Positions 50,891 through 63,235 are shown, counted from the first letter of the stretch. The stretch is DNA of 64,000 bases from Megaustenia siamemsis (GCA_032433765.1 JAVIAB010000160.1:38342223-38406222); one strand, 5' to 3'. Notes: a model not told the origin generated them from the sequence alone. Made by a program: numbers and translations.

Positions 50891-52404
50891 AAGAATTCGA
50901 TAACGATGAGCTTGTTATTGAAGAAAATTACAACCATAACGGGGAAGGATAATAACTGGATTATTAAGAAGTTAAACGCTGTTTATGATGCTTTTTCTTT
51001 CTGCGAAGTTTAAAACTGATGGTCACCTATGGCTATGCACTGAATGCATGCAGTGAGGTTATCAGAAGTACAGGATATATTCCGCGGGGCCGAGATAACC
51101 CTAAATCGTGTTATAATCTCGGTTACGTCCACCAATCAAAACCCTGGCTACTAAGGCACCGATCTATTCCGTGTGCCTGTGGCTACATGAAATAGTTCCA
51201 ACTGGATTCAAAGAAATCAATTGAAGTCTCGATACATGCATGAAAGCGCCATTCGTTAAAGGCGACAACAAATCAATACGCGCTCTAGGTTTTCTATGTG
51301 GATGAATCGAAAGCCATTTTGCACCCAGCAAGGAGCATACTGTTGGTACAAGTGGTTTCCATGGTGACGTGAGAGGACACTGAACTAAAGTGCTCAGTGA
51401 TTGCAATGTGTAGTATTTGGCGCGAAAGTAACTGGTGCAAGGCAAAAGAGAACCCAGACCATTATCTGCAGTGTTTCACAACTTGCAATCATTATGCATT
51501 TAATGTTGGAGAAAATTTAAACTGATAAAAAAAATTACAGTGAACGCAACAAGATGAAAGTATAATCGAGTGCTTAATATTACTAACAAACAACTTATTT
51601 AAGTACTACACTTTTAATTACAGTATCGTTTTATGTTATCTAGAAGACATAGTTTGAGGTTGAACGGGCCGTGCCTCGCCAAAATGCAATAGTAGATACT
51701 GACCATAAGCCAGTTTTCTTCTTTCTTCTTTCTTCTTTCTTTCTCTGTTTTAATTACCATCCATTGAGCTATTACGAGCACGAACGAAAATGCAAAATGA
51801 AAGCGGGAAGAATACAACAACACAACGGATGTATCTTCATAGGCAAAGACTCAAAAATCAACCAGCGTTAAATGAATTATAAATGTACATTTTCTATTCA
51901 AGTTAAGAATGAAAATAAACGTGAAATTAACAAAACAAAGGTGGTAAACAAGCAAAAGAAATAAAAATAGAAAGACAAAAAAAGAAGAGCGGAATGCATG
52001 AATTTTTGTTTAAATTTAAAATAGATAAAAATCAAGCTGTATGTTGCTTCTTGGGCATTCATTTCAGAATCCTGAAATCATCGAATTTTCAGCCTCGTCA
52101 GAGTGATAGTAAACAACGTTTTATAACTCTATCGGAGACATGACCTCAGACGGTGCTATGAAGTTCGTGTACTGTGTTGAGATCATCTTCCAAGGCGATC
52201 AGAAAAGAAAAAAAGGATTGGACTCTGTCTGAGAACAGTGACTGTACAGGAGCATAGGTCTAAACGATGGTCATTGAGAAACGCTAGCAATCTTTGTTCT
52301 CGTTCCTCTATATACGCTGCAGTCCCCGCGGTCATGTGGTCCCTTGATATAAAAGCTCGGATCCCATTATAAAGAAGACCTAGATTTGTAGTACGTCTAG
52401 GATG
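50891..52404. other. Unassigned ~1.5 kb with promoter-like words
   Basis: The longest apparently unique stretch in the right half. It holds CCAAT-type ACCAATCAAAA near 51130, a CRE-like GTGACGTGAG near 51364 and a perfect E2F consensus TTTGGCGCGAAA at 51416-51427. A 66-codon + frame (51671-51871) shows no domain. A TATAAAAG string is near 52350. No exon can be supported. Confidence 0.35.
51416..51427. promoter_or_regulatory. E2F-consensus word
   Basis: TTTGGCGCGAAA fits the E2F consensus TTTSGCGCSAAA exactly. Without a neighbouring gene its function is unproven, and a 12-bp match can occur by chance. Confidence 0.25.
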
Positions 52405-52672
52405 TTCAAGGGAGCCGCGATAGCTCAGTGGTTAGTGAACTTGACTACAAAGGACAAGAGGTAGGGTTCGATCTCAACCGACGGCCACCGGTTCACCCAG
52501 CCTTTAATAGGTGCGGATTTTTTTCTGGGAAACTAAAGCGGAACGGGCGTAATACCGACCACATTACCCCAAAAATCATGTGCTGAAGGTCTGTAAAATT
52601 TTTGGTTACTAACACCATATTCCCTATACGCCATTTGGCGTGACGGGGATACATTTATTTTTTTTTCTACTA
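52405..52672 (+). mobile_element. SINE-1, full-length copy
   Basis: GGGAGCCGCGATAGCTCAGT opens it. The B box is GGTTCGATCTC. The core is slightly shortened (AATAGGTGCGGATTTTTTTC), then GGGCGTAATACCGACCACAT, CGCCATTTGGCGTGACGGGG and a T-rich end (ATTTATTTTTTTTT). Confidence 0.88.
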
Positions 52673-52943
52673 GGATGGACAGAATCAAACTTCACAAGTA
52701 GACCTTGGGAAACCAAGAAGGCAACTTGCAGAGCGCAACTTGGGATCCCAGAGCTAACGTCTCGCACCGACCCAGCGGTTTTATATTAGAACCATCAACA
52801 TTTTGTTTTCGGACAGAGTCAAAAAAGCGGTTGGCTGAGTTGATTGGACGTTTTTTAATTAGATGGAAGCGGGATTACTTCCGGGGAGGCGGGGGTGGGG
52901 GTGTTGGAATAACAACCTCTCCACACAAAAAAATATCAACCTG
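52673..52943. other. Unassigned spacer
   Basis: An 87-codon + frame (52705-52968) has no recognisable domain. A G-rich run is near 52885-52900. Confidence 0.3.
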
Positions 52944-55900
52944 TCATAATGTACAAACACGGACATGAACAATGTTTGACGGAGTAATATCAACCTGTTA
53001 GAATGTACAGACATGGACATGAGCAATATTTAATGGACTAATATCAACCTGTCAGAATGTACAAACATGGACATGAACAATGTTTGACGGACTAATATCA
53101 ACCTGTCAGAATGTACAAGCATGGACATGAACAATGTTTGACGGACTAATATCAACCTGTCAGAATGTACAAGCATGGACATGAACAATGTTTGACGGAC
53201 TAATATCAACCTGTTAGAATGTACAAGCACGGACATGAACAATGTTTGATGGACTAATATCAACCTGTCAGAATGTACAAGCACGGACATGAGCAATGTT
53301 TGATGGACTAATATCAACCTGTCAGAATGTACAAGCATGGACATGAACAATGTTTGACGGACTAATATCAACCTGTCAGAATGTACAAGCATGGACATGA
53401 ACAATGTTTGACGGACTAATATCAACCTGTTAGAATGTACAAGCACGGACATGAACAATGTTTGATGGACTAATATCAACCTGTCAGAATGTACAAGCAC
53501 GGACATGAGCAATGTTTGATGGACTAATATCAACCTGTTAGAATGTACAAGCATGGACATGAGCAATGTTTGATGGACTAATATCAACCTGTTAGAATGT
53601 ACAAGCATGGACATGAACAATGTTTGATGGACTAATATCAACCTGTTAGAATGTACAAGCACGGACATGAACAATGTTTGATGGACTAATATCAACCTGT
53701 CAGAATGTACAAGCACGGACATGAACAATGTTTGATGGGCTAATATCAACCTGTCAGAATGTACAAGCATGGACATGAACAATGATTGATGGACTAATAT
53801 CAACCTGTTAGAATGTACAAGCACGGACATGAACAATGTTTTATAGACTAATATCAACCTGTCAGAATGTACAAGCACGGACATGAGCAATGTTTGATGG
53901 ACTAATATCAACCTGTTAGAATGTACAAGCACGGACATGAGCAATGTTTGATGGACTAATATCAACCTGTTAGAATGTACAAGCATGGACATGAACAATG
54001 TTTGACGGACTAATATCAACCTGTTAGAATGTACAAGCACGGACATGAACAATGTTTGATGGACTAATCTCAATCTGTTAGAATGTACAAACATGAGCAA
54101 TGTTTGATGGACTAATATCAACCTGTCAGAATGTACAAACATGAGCAATGTTTGATGGACTAATATCAATCTGTTAGAATGTACAAACATGAGCAATGTT
54201 TGATGGACTAATATCAATCTGTTAGAATGTACAAACATGAGCAATGTTTGATGGACTAATATCAACCTGTCAGAATGTACAAGCACGGACATGAGCAATG
54301 TTTGATGGACTAATATCAATCTGTTAGAATGTACAAGCATGGACATGAACAATGTTTGACGGACTAATATCAACCTGTCATAATGTACAAACATTGACAT
54401 GGACAATGTTTGACGGACTAATATCAGTCTGTTAGAATGTACAAACATGGCCAATGTTTGACGGACTAATATCAATCTGTTAGAATGTACAAACATGAGC
54501 AATGTTTGATGGACTAATATCAATCTGTTAGAATGTACAAACATGAGCAATGTTTGATGGACTAATATCAACCTGTCAGAATGTACAAGCACGGACATGA
54601 ACAATGTTTGACGGACTAAAATCAACCTGTCATAATGTACAAGCACGGACATGAACAATGTTTGACGGACTAATATCAACCTGTCATAATGTACAAGCAC
54701 GGACATAAGCAATGTTTGATGGACTAATATAAACCTGTCAGAATGTACAAGCACGGGCATGAGCAATGTTTGACGGACTAATATCAACCTGTCAGAATGC
54801 ACAAACATGGACATGAGCAATGTTAGATGGACTAATATCAACCTGTCAGAATGTACAAACATGGACATGGGCAATGTTTTATGGACTAATATCAACCTGT
54901 TAGAATGTACAAACATGGACATGAGAAATGTTTGATGGACTAATATCAACCTGTCAGAATGTACAAGCACGGACATGAGCAATGTTAGATGGACAAATAT
55001 CAACCTGTTAGAATGTACAAACATGGACATGGACAATGTTTGATGTACTAATATCAACCTGTCAGAATGTACAAACATGGACATGGGCAATGTTTTATGG
55101 ACTAATATCAACCTGTTAGAATGTACGAACATGGACATGAGCAATGTTTGATGGACTAACATTAACTTGTTACAATGTACAAACATGGACATGGGAAATG
55201 TTTTATGGACTAATATCAATCTGTTATAATGTACAAACATGGGCAATGTTTGATGGACTAATATCAACCTGTCAGAATGTACAAACATTGACATGGACAA
55301 TGTTTGATGGACTAATATCAACCTGTCAGAATGTACAAACATTGACATGGACAATGTTTGATGGACTAATATCAACCTGTCAGAATGTACAAACATTGAC
55401 ATGGACAATGTTTGATGGACTAATATCAACCTGTCAGAATGTACAAACATTGACATGGACAATGTTTGATGGACTAATATCAACCTGTCAGAATGTACAA
55501 ACATTGACATGGACAATGTTTGACGGACTAATATCAACCTGTCAGAATGTACAAACATGGACATGGGCAATGTTTGATGGACTAATCTCAATCTGTTAGA
55601 ATGTACAAACATGAGCAATGTTTGATGGACTAATATCAACCTGTCAGAATGTACAAACATGAGCAATGTTTGATGGACTAATATCAACCTGTTAGAATGT
55701 ACAAACATGAGCAATGTTTGATGGACTAATATCAATCTGTTAGAATGTACAAACATGAGCAATGTTTGATGGACTAATATCAACCTGTCAGAATGTACAA
55801 GCACGGACATGAGCAATGTTTGATGGACTAATATCAATCTGTTAGAATGTACAAGCATGGACATGAACAATGTTTGACGGACTAATATCAACCTGTCATA

Positions 55901-56545
55901 ATGTACAAACATTGACATGGACAATGTTTGACGGACTAATATCAGTCTGTTAGAATGTACAAACATGGCCAATGTTTGACGGACTAATATCAATCTGTTA
56001 GAATGTACAAACATGAGCAATGTTTGATGGACTAATATCAATCTGTTAGAATGTACAAACATGAGCAATGTTTGATGGACTAATATCAACCTGTCAGAAT
56101 GTACAAGCACGGACATGAGCAATGTTTGATGGACTAATATCAATCTGTTAGAATGTACAAGCATGGACATGAACAATGTTTGACGGACTAATATCAACCT
56201 GTCATAATGTACAAACATTGACATGGACAATGTTTGACGGACTAATATCAATCTGTTAGAATGTACAAACATGGCCAATGTTTGACGGACTAATATCAAT
56301 CTGTTAGAATGTACAAACATGAGCAATGTTTGATGGACTAATATCAATCTGTTAGAATGTACAAACATGGGCAATGTTTGATGGACTAATATCAACCTGT
56401 CATAATGTACAAACATTGACATGGACAATGTTTGACGGACTAATATCAACCTGTCAGAATGTACAAACATGGACATGGGCATTGTTTGATGGACTAATAT
56501 CAACCTGTCAGAATATACAAACACGGACATGAACAATGTTTGAGA
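52944..56545 (-). repeat. 54/45-bp minisatellite, minus strand open for 1168 codons
   Basis: The + unit contains GACGGACTAATATCAACCTG, TCAGAATGTACAAACATGG and ACATGAACAATGTTT. The 45-bp variant lacks 9 bp (one GGACAT-containing segment). Both lengths are multiples of three, so the minus strand has no stop from 56536 to 53030 and would read (MSMFVHSDRLILVHQTL)n. Variable sites (S/Y, D/N, H/R, F/L) are mostly amino-acid changing. A block of about eight units recurs at roughly 54240-54600, 55760-56100 and 56065-56400. I call it a satellite, not a gene. Confidence 0.95.
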
Positions 56546-57146
56546 TCAATTTGCTAAATTTGATAAATATTTGCTGCGAACGCAGTTATAGGAAACTATA
56601 ATATTTGCCCTATTGATCGACAACGGGATTTTTCAAATGGCAGTTACCATAGTAAATAAACATGTTGAAACTTGTCCAGATGGGAGATTTCTACAAAAGA
56701 AACAAAAACATTAGGCCCAGATCGTCATTGGCTCACAAAGTGAGCAGAAGTGGTTAGATATCTGCAACTGCTCTTGCGGCCCGCTCAGTCGTGACTGCTG
56801 AGTTTAGGTTCTGCTTTGTTCCTGCGATTGTTTGCCATTTTGTCGGAATAATTGTGTTATGTATTCCTAATGGAATCTGCTGTGTAGGTACTCAAGTTAC
56901 TAATGTGAGCAGGTGACACACTTTAATGTGATTAAACAGGTTCTTTCAAAATATGAAGGTGAGTGATCGTACGCGTGAGAATATCACGCACTTATATACT
57001 ATGCAACCGACCGAGGTTAATTATAAGAAGGAAAATCGCTGGTTTCTGTGTTCGGAAGTGATATAGAAATACCTGTGTCGTTTCAAAGACGTATTACCGG
57101 TAGTGTAGGTGTGGAATTAACGGTCCTATACATTTGTAATTCTCGT
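56546..57146. other. Unassigned ~600 bp
   Basis: No open frame, element or repeat recognised. Confidence 0.3.
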
Positions 57147-57733
57147 GCTTCACATGAGAATTGTACAGCTTACTGAACGTGAGAATTGTACAGCTTACTG
57201 AACGTGAGAATTGTACAGCTTAATGAACGTGAGAATTGTACAGCTTACTGAACGTGAGAATTGTACAGCTTACTGAACGAGAGAATTGTACAGCTTACTG
57301 AACGTGAGAATTGTACAGCTTACTGAACGTGAGAATTGTACAGCTTACTGAACGTGAGAATTGTACAGCTTACTGAACGTGAGAATTGTACAGCTTACTG
57401 AACGTGAGAATTGTACAGCTTACTGAACGTGAGAATTGTACAGCTTAATGAACGTGAGAATTGTACAGCTTACTGAACGTGAGAATTGTACAGCTTACTG
57501 AACGAGAGAATTGTACAGCTTACTGAACGTGAGAATTGTACAGCTTACTGAACGTGAGAATTGTACAGCTTACTGAACGTGAGAATTGTACAGCTTACTG
57601 AACGTGAGAATTGTACAGCTTACTGAACGTGAGAATTGTACAGCTTACTGAACGTGAGAATTGTACAGCTTACTGAACGTGAGAATTGTACAGCTTACTG
57701 AACGTGAGAATTGTACAGCTTACTGAACGTGAG
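57147..57733 (+). repeat. 25-bp minisatellite (~23 units)
   Basis: The unit contains GAACGTGAGAATTGTACAGC followed by TTACT. Rare variants TTAATG (57221, 57446) and GAACGAGAG (57280, 57505) each recur exactly 225 bp apart, showing a nine-unit block duplication. Confidence 0.97.
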
Positions 57734-57899
57734 ATTAATCGAGCAACTGATGTGCAGGTACCAATGTTACAATTTTATAAGTGTGTGTGTCAAAGTTTGT
57801 CAAGTACTTCCTCTTACAGGTTTGCGAATGCCATCTTCACTGGGGTGTGAACGTCAGTGTCACAAGTGTATGGGGTTTACGTTCATATGCTACAAGTGT

Positions 57900-58318
57900 C
57901 ATCATCATCATCAAGTACCCGGCCTACTGGCGTAGGTGATCATGTCACTCCACAACTTTCGATCACGACAGTTATTTATCATTTCTGTTGTTGACCTTCT
58001 GCCAAGCCATTCTTTTAAGCTGTCTGGCATCTTTTCTCTTTACTTCCCTCTATCTCTTCGTCCCTCAATTTTCCAGCCGTTACAATATATTCCAGCTGTT
58101 CTCTTCTCAATACATTGCCAAAAAATGATGATTGTTTCTTCCTATTATTGGAAATTAGCTCTCTTTTTGCTTTGACCTCTTTCAGAATGTTTTCATTAAT
58201 CATCTTAGCTGTCCATGGTATTCTCAACATTCTTCTGTAAAACCATATTTCTACAGACTTCAGTGATTTTCTTGTCTGTTGTCATATTGTCCGTGATTCA
58301 CATCTATATGTTATGTTA
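57900..58318 (-). mobile_element. Truncated LINE 3' end, family B
   Basis: Minus strand: C-ESRTI-TTDKKITEVCRNM, VLQKNVENTMDS*D (frameshifted), LISNNRKKQSSFFGNVLRRE, QLEYIVTAGKLRDEEIEGSK, then DRKLWSDMITYASRPGT and (ATG)n, seen as CATCATCATCAT at 57900-57911 on +. It is similar in extent to 14495-15050. Confidence 0.82.
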
Positions 58319-59321
58319 TTTTATACTGCTAAACACATAAGCATTGTGGGGTGGAATTTGCTGCAGCCAAGAGTGTTTTACGGTATACATGTAAAGGTAT
58401 CAGTGTTTTAGTATCAGTGGTGGACCAGTGGGTTGGAATCTTGCGGGGCCCAGGATGTAAGGCCGAACTAACAGGCTGACTTTTAACCTGGTGATTTGCG
58501 ACATAAACTTTGCTGCAATTTACGCTATGTAATTCAATTTCTGCAATTATGGTCCTAAATTAACATAATTATAATTGCATTAAAATATCTTTGTTATTTA
58601 CAATTTAGGTTATGAAGAAAAACCACGGTTTTGTTGTTAATTAACATCTCTAACAGTTTTGTTCAAGTTTGAAATATATATATATATATATATAAAGACA
58701 CACAGCAGTGATTCTTACAGGAGACACTATATAGGACTGCCGCCTATTGGCTCAACTTCTATATGTTTCGATAAAGAGATATAACGTCATCTTATTAGTC
58801 GTTCTTCTGTTACCATGGCAACGAGGAGTTGTTTACTGAAATGGCCTACCTAGTTTTCATACACATTGCAAGGTCGATAGATGCCGTCGTGCGGTTGTAA
58901 TAGGTTTGACTTCCTGAAGCCTATCTACTAGTAACCGCTTGAGTTATAGTCATTTGAACTATATTACGGCTCTACCAGGGAATACCATGAATGGTTGTAC
59001 ATTGACATTTAACTCTTTGAGCTGAAATGTGATTTTCTAATAAAATAGAGGAGTCGAGGCTTGCTTTGCCTGCTCTGAACATCCGCGGCTGTTTTGTGTA
59101 TATGCGCTTGTTATACTTAAGCAAATGTTTGCTTATACGTTCATGTAAGAGCGAAGAAGAAAATTGAAAAACATGTCTCACTGGACTGTGCTATTCACGA
59201 GAGGTGTAGAGTGATGATGTGATCTTACTCCGATGCTTCATTGGGGAAAGCATTTCAGTGACCAGAACTGTTTTGAAGCAAAACAGAGAGTTTTTGCTGT
59301 GGAGATTGTTGTCTTTATATG
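58319..59321. other. Unassigned ~1 kb with an X-box
   Basis: Holds (TA)n at 58673-58694, an inverted CCAAT word (CCTATTGGCTC near 58741) and a perfect RFX X-box at 58809-58822. A 69-codon minus frame (59181-58972) has no recognised domain. No gene can be supported. Confidence 0.35.
58809..58822. promoter_or_regulatory. RFX X-box-like palindrome
   Basis: GTTACCATGGCAAC matches the RFX-family consensus GTNRCC-N2-RGYAAC in all defined positions and is nearly palindromic. An inverted CCAAT box lies ~65 bp upstream. No downstream exon is recognisable, so regulation of a gene is only a possibility. Confidence 0.35.
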
Positions 59322-59725
59322 AGAGAAGAAGAAGGAGAAGCAGGATGAGTTGAAGAAGAAGAAATGAAGGAGGAGAAGAAGACGAAGGAGAATGGAAGAG
59401 AAGAGGGAAAAAAGGGGAAGAAGAAATTGAGGAGGAGGAGAAGACAAAGAAATGAAGGATAAAAGGAAGGAGAAGAAAACGAAGGAGGAAAAGAAGAAAT
59501 AGACGAGGAGGGGGAAATTAGACGAAGAAGATATGGAGGTGAGGAGGAAAAAAATATGAAGTAGACAAGGAAAAAGACGAGGAAGAAATGAATAAAGAGA
59601 AAGAAGAGGAAGTAGACAACAAAATGGAGAAGGAGGAGGAAGAAGTAAAGAAAAAACGGAAGACGTAGAACAAATTGAAGAAGAGGAGAAATAGATGAAG
59701 AAATGGAGGAGGAGGTCGAATAGGA
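59322..59725 (+). repeat. Polypurine (GAA/GGA-rich) tract
   Basis: About 400 bp almost wholly purine on +, with GAAGAAGAAG and GGAGGAGAAG words but no fixed unit. The 166-codon minus-strand Ser/Leu/Phe frame reflects composition. Confidence 0.9.
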
Positions 59726-59739
59726 AAACCAGACTCACA

Positions 59740-61630
59740 ATAGTGTCAGGAAAACCACCAGACTCAAATTAAAGCCAGCGTTATCACCAGACACACATTA
59801 ATGCCAGAGTCATCACCAGACATACATTAAAGCCAGCGTCATCATCAGACACACATGAATGCCAGAGTCATCACCAGACATACATTAATGCCAGAGTCAT
59901 CACCAGACACACCTTAAAGCCAGCGTCATCACCAGACTCACATTAAAGCCAGCGTCATCACCAGAAACACATTAATGCCAGAGTCATCACCAGACATACA
60001 TTAAAGCCAGCGTCATCATCAGACACACATTAATGCCAGAGTCGTCACCAGACATACATTAAAGCCAGCGTCATCATCAGACACACATTAATGCCAGAGT
60101 CATCACCAGACATACATTAATGCCAGAGTCATCACCAGACACACATTAATGCCAGAGTCATCCCCAGACATACATTAAAGCCAGCTTCATCACCAGACAC
60201 ACATTAATGCCAGAGTCATCACCAGAAACACATTAATGCAAGAGTCTTCACCAGACATACATTAAATCCAGCGTCATCACCAGACACACATTAATGCCAG
60301 AGTCATCACCAGACACACATTAATGCCAGAGTCATCACCAGACATACATTAAAGCCAGCGTCATCACCAGACACACATTAATGCCAGAATCATCACTAGA
60401 CGCACATTACTGCCAACGTCATCACCAGACGCACACTAGTGCCAACGTCATCACCAGGCACACATTAGTGCCAACGTCATCACCAGACGCACATTAGTGC
60501 CAGCGTTATCACGAAATAGACAATAGTACCAACGTTATCACCAGACACACATTATTCCCAGCGTTATCACCAGACGCACATTAATGCATGCGACACGACC
60601 AGACTCACATTAATGCCAGCGGTATCACGAGATTCACATTAGTCCCAGCGTTATCACCAGACTTACATTAGTGCCAGGATCACCACAAGACTCACATTAC
60701 TGCCAGCATCATCACCAGACACACATTAGTGCCAGGATCACCACCATACTCACATTAATGCCAGCGTCATCACCAGACACACATTAATGCCAGTATCATC
60801 ACCAGACACACATTAATGCCAGTATCATCACCAGACACACATTAGTGCTAGCGTCATCAACAGACACACATTAGTGCTAGCGTCATCAACAGACACACAT
60901 TAGTGCTAGCGTCATCAACAGACACACATTAGTGCCAGGATCACCACCAGACTCACATTAGGGCTAGCGTCATCAACAGACACACATAAGTGCCAGGATC
61001 ACCACCATAATCACATTAATGCCAGCGTCATCACCAGATACACATTAATGCCAGTATCATCACCAGACACACATTAGTGCCAGCGTCATCAACAGACACA
61101 CATTAGTGCCAGCGTCATCAACAGACACACATTATTGCGAGGATTACGACCAGATTCACATTACCGGCAGCGTCATCACCAGACACACATTAGTGCTAGC
61201 GTCATCAACAGACACACATTAGTGCTAGCGTCATCAACAGACACACATTAGTGCTAGCGTCATCAACAGACACACATTAGTGCTAGCGTCATCAACAGAC
61301 ACACATTAGTGCTAGCGTCATCAACAGACACACATTAGTGCCAGGATCAATCATAAGACTCACATTAGTGCAAGAATCATCACCAGACACACATTAGTGA
61401 CAGGAACATCACCAGACACACATAAGTGCCAGAATCATCACCTAACACACATTAGTGACAGGAACATCACCAGACACACATAAGTGCCAGAATCATCACC
61501 TGACACACATTAGTGACAGGAACATCACCAGACACACATAAGTGCCAGAATCATCACCTGACACACATTTGTGACAGGAACATCACCAGACACACATTAT
61601 TGCCAGAATCATCACTAGACACACATTAGT
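59740..61630 (+). repeat. 29-bp minisatellite (~65 units)
   Basis: The unit contains CAGACACACATTAATGCCAG and AGTCATCAC. Left units are ATTAATGCCAGAG/ATTAAAGCCAGCG types. The middle has ATTAGTGCTAGCGTCATCAA. The right end (~61385-61610) is a 58-bp dimer with AAGTGCCAGAATCATCACCT and TAGTGACAGGAACATCACC. Confidence 0.96.
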
Positions 61631-61985
61631 TTGGAGAGAGAGGAGGGAGGGAGAGGAGGGAGGGAGAGGAGGGAGAGAGAGGAGGGAGAGAGAAGAGGGA
61701 GAGAGAGAGAAGGGAAAGAGAGGAGGGAGAGAGAGGGGAGAGAGAAAAGAGAAAGAGGAGTTGAGAGAGAGAGGAGGGAGAAAAGGAGGAGAGAGAGTGA
61801 GGAGGGAGAGAGAGTAGGGAGAGAAAGAGGAGGGAAAGAGAGGAGGGTAAGGAGGAGGGAGGAGGGGGAGGGAGCGAGAGGAGGGCGAGAGAGGAGGGAA
61901 AGAGAGAGAGCAGATAAGAGTGTGTTAGAAAGAGAGAAAGAGACAGTAGGGGACACAACTGATAGAGAGAGAGAGCGAGTGAGAG
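61631..61985 (+). repeat. Polypurine (GAGAGGAGG)n tract
   Basis: About 355 bp of GGAGGGAGAG words, purine on +. It follows the 29-bp array directly and mirrors the polypurine tract on its other side. Confidence 0.92.
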
Positions 61986-62735
61986 AAGAAAGGACATCAT
62001 GAATTGTTCATGTAGAAATAGATGTTGGATGATATTCACAAGAAACTATAGAGGTTATAGAGAAACAGGGAAAAACATAGGAAGATATAAATAAGAAATA
62101 TTAGAGATATAAGGAGAGACAGGGAGACATAAATTAGAAAAGAAAGAGATAGACAAAGAGGACGATAGAAAAACAAATCAAAATAAGACAGAGAGTATCA
62201 TTCAGATATTAGATACAAAACGATCTTAGAAAAGAGAAATTCTTCTAAAATAATACTAAAAAACATGCAATTATGCCGAAAGAAACAGTAACAAAACATT
62301 GCAAATGTTGCACATAAAAAAAAAGATACAAATCTCACACAGCCTATTGATATTGATTTATCTTTTCTCTTAAATCTCGAACGGGGTAGATGAGATCACA
62401 TTACATCTCGTCTGCAGTTTTCACATCGACTGAGATATATCTCCAGAATTTTATGTCTCATGTTTTTTCTGGCACTTGAAATGGGATAGATACAACCCAG
62501 ACAAAGTGGGAACTGCAGACGGGGACATAATCTGATCTCATCTAAATGTATATTTAATCTGGCAATATTTCTTTCCCTTTACAGCTCTATTTTTTTGTTT
62601 TCTTCATCTATGTTTCTTATGTGACGAATCGTGCATTCATTTAACACAGGATGTTTCTCTTCCTATGGAACTCGGCATTTCTTTACTGGGATCTACCACT
62701 AAATACTAATCTGAATGGAAAAGGATGGAAACGGC
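61986..62735. other. Unassigned ~750 bp
   Basis: A-rich at first, with GAGACAGGGAGA words grading out of the polypurine tract, then mixed. No gene or element recognised. Confidence 0.3.
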
Positions 62736-62737
62736 AG

Positions 62738-62888
62738 GACAAAATCAATAACAGAATTATGGAAAAGAAAAGGACATCACCTCTGTGCAAAATCAATAAC
62801 AGAATTATGGAAAAGAAAAGGACATCACCTCTGTGCAAAATCAATAACAGAATTATGGAAAAGAAAAAGACATCACCTCAGTGCAATT
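62738..62888 (+). repeat. 48-bp segment in triplicate
   Basis: Three near-identical units contain AAAATCAATAACAGAATTAT and GACATCACCTCTGTGC. They encode INNRIMEKKRTSPLCK in one frame. The KKRTSP.C portion is the LINE family B linker (compare 43495-43620). Confidence 0.92.
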
Positions 62889-63235
62889 AAAACAGGTAAA
62901 TGAATTTAAATATTTGGGGACTTTGTTAACCTCAGACGGAAGATGTACAAAAGAGGTGAGATACAGAACGGCTCAGGCAAAAGCAGCCTTCCAAAAACAA
63001 TCATCATTTTTTGGCCTGTAATGAGAAGAGAACAACTGAAATATATTGTAATAACTTGAAAAATTGAGGGACGAAGAGATTGATGGAAGCAAAGAGAAAA
63101 AAATACCAGACAGCTTAAGAGAATGGCTTGACAGAAGGTCAACAACAGAAATGATAAATAACTGTCGAGATCGAAAGTTGTGGAGAGACATGATCACCTA
63201 CGCCAGCAGGCCCAGTACTTGATGGTGATGATGAC
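62740..63235 (+). mobile_element. Truncated LINE 3' end, family B, with internal changes
   Basis: The triplicated KKRTSPLC linker leads into QVNEFKYLGTLLTSDGRCTK, EVRYRTAQAKAAFQKQSSFF and GL*-EENN. The ~380 bp normally between AQAKAAF and KKQSSFFGHVM is deleted, joining the two blocks. It ends DRKLWRDMITYASRPST and TGATGGTGATGATGA. Confidence 0.82.
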
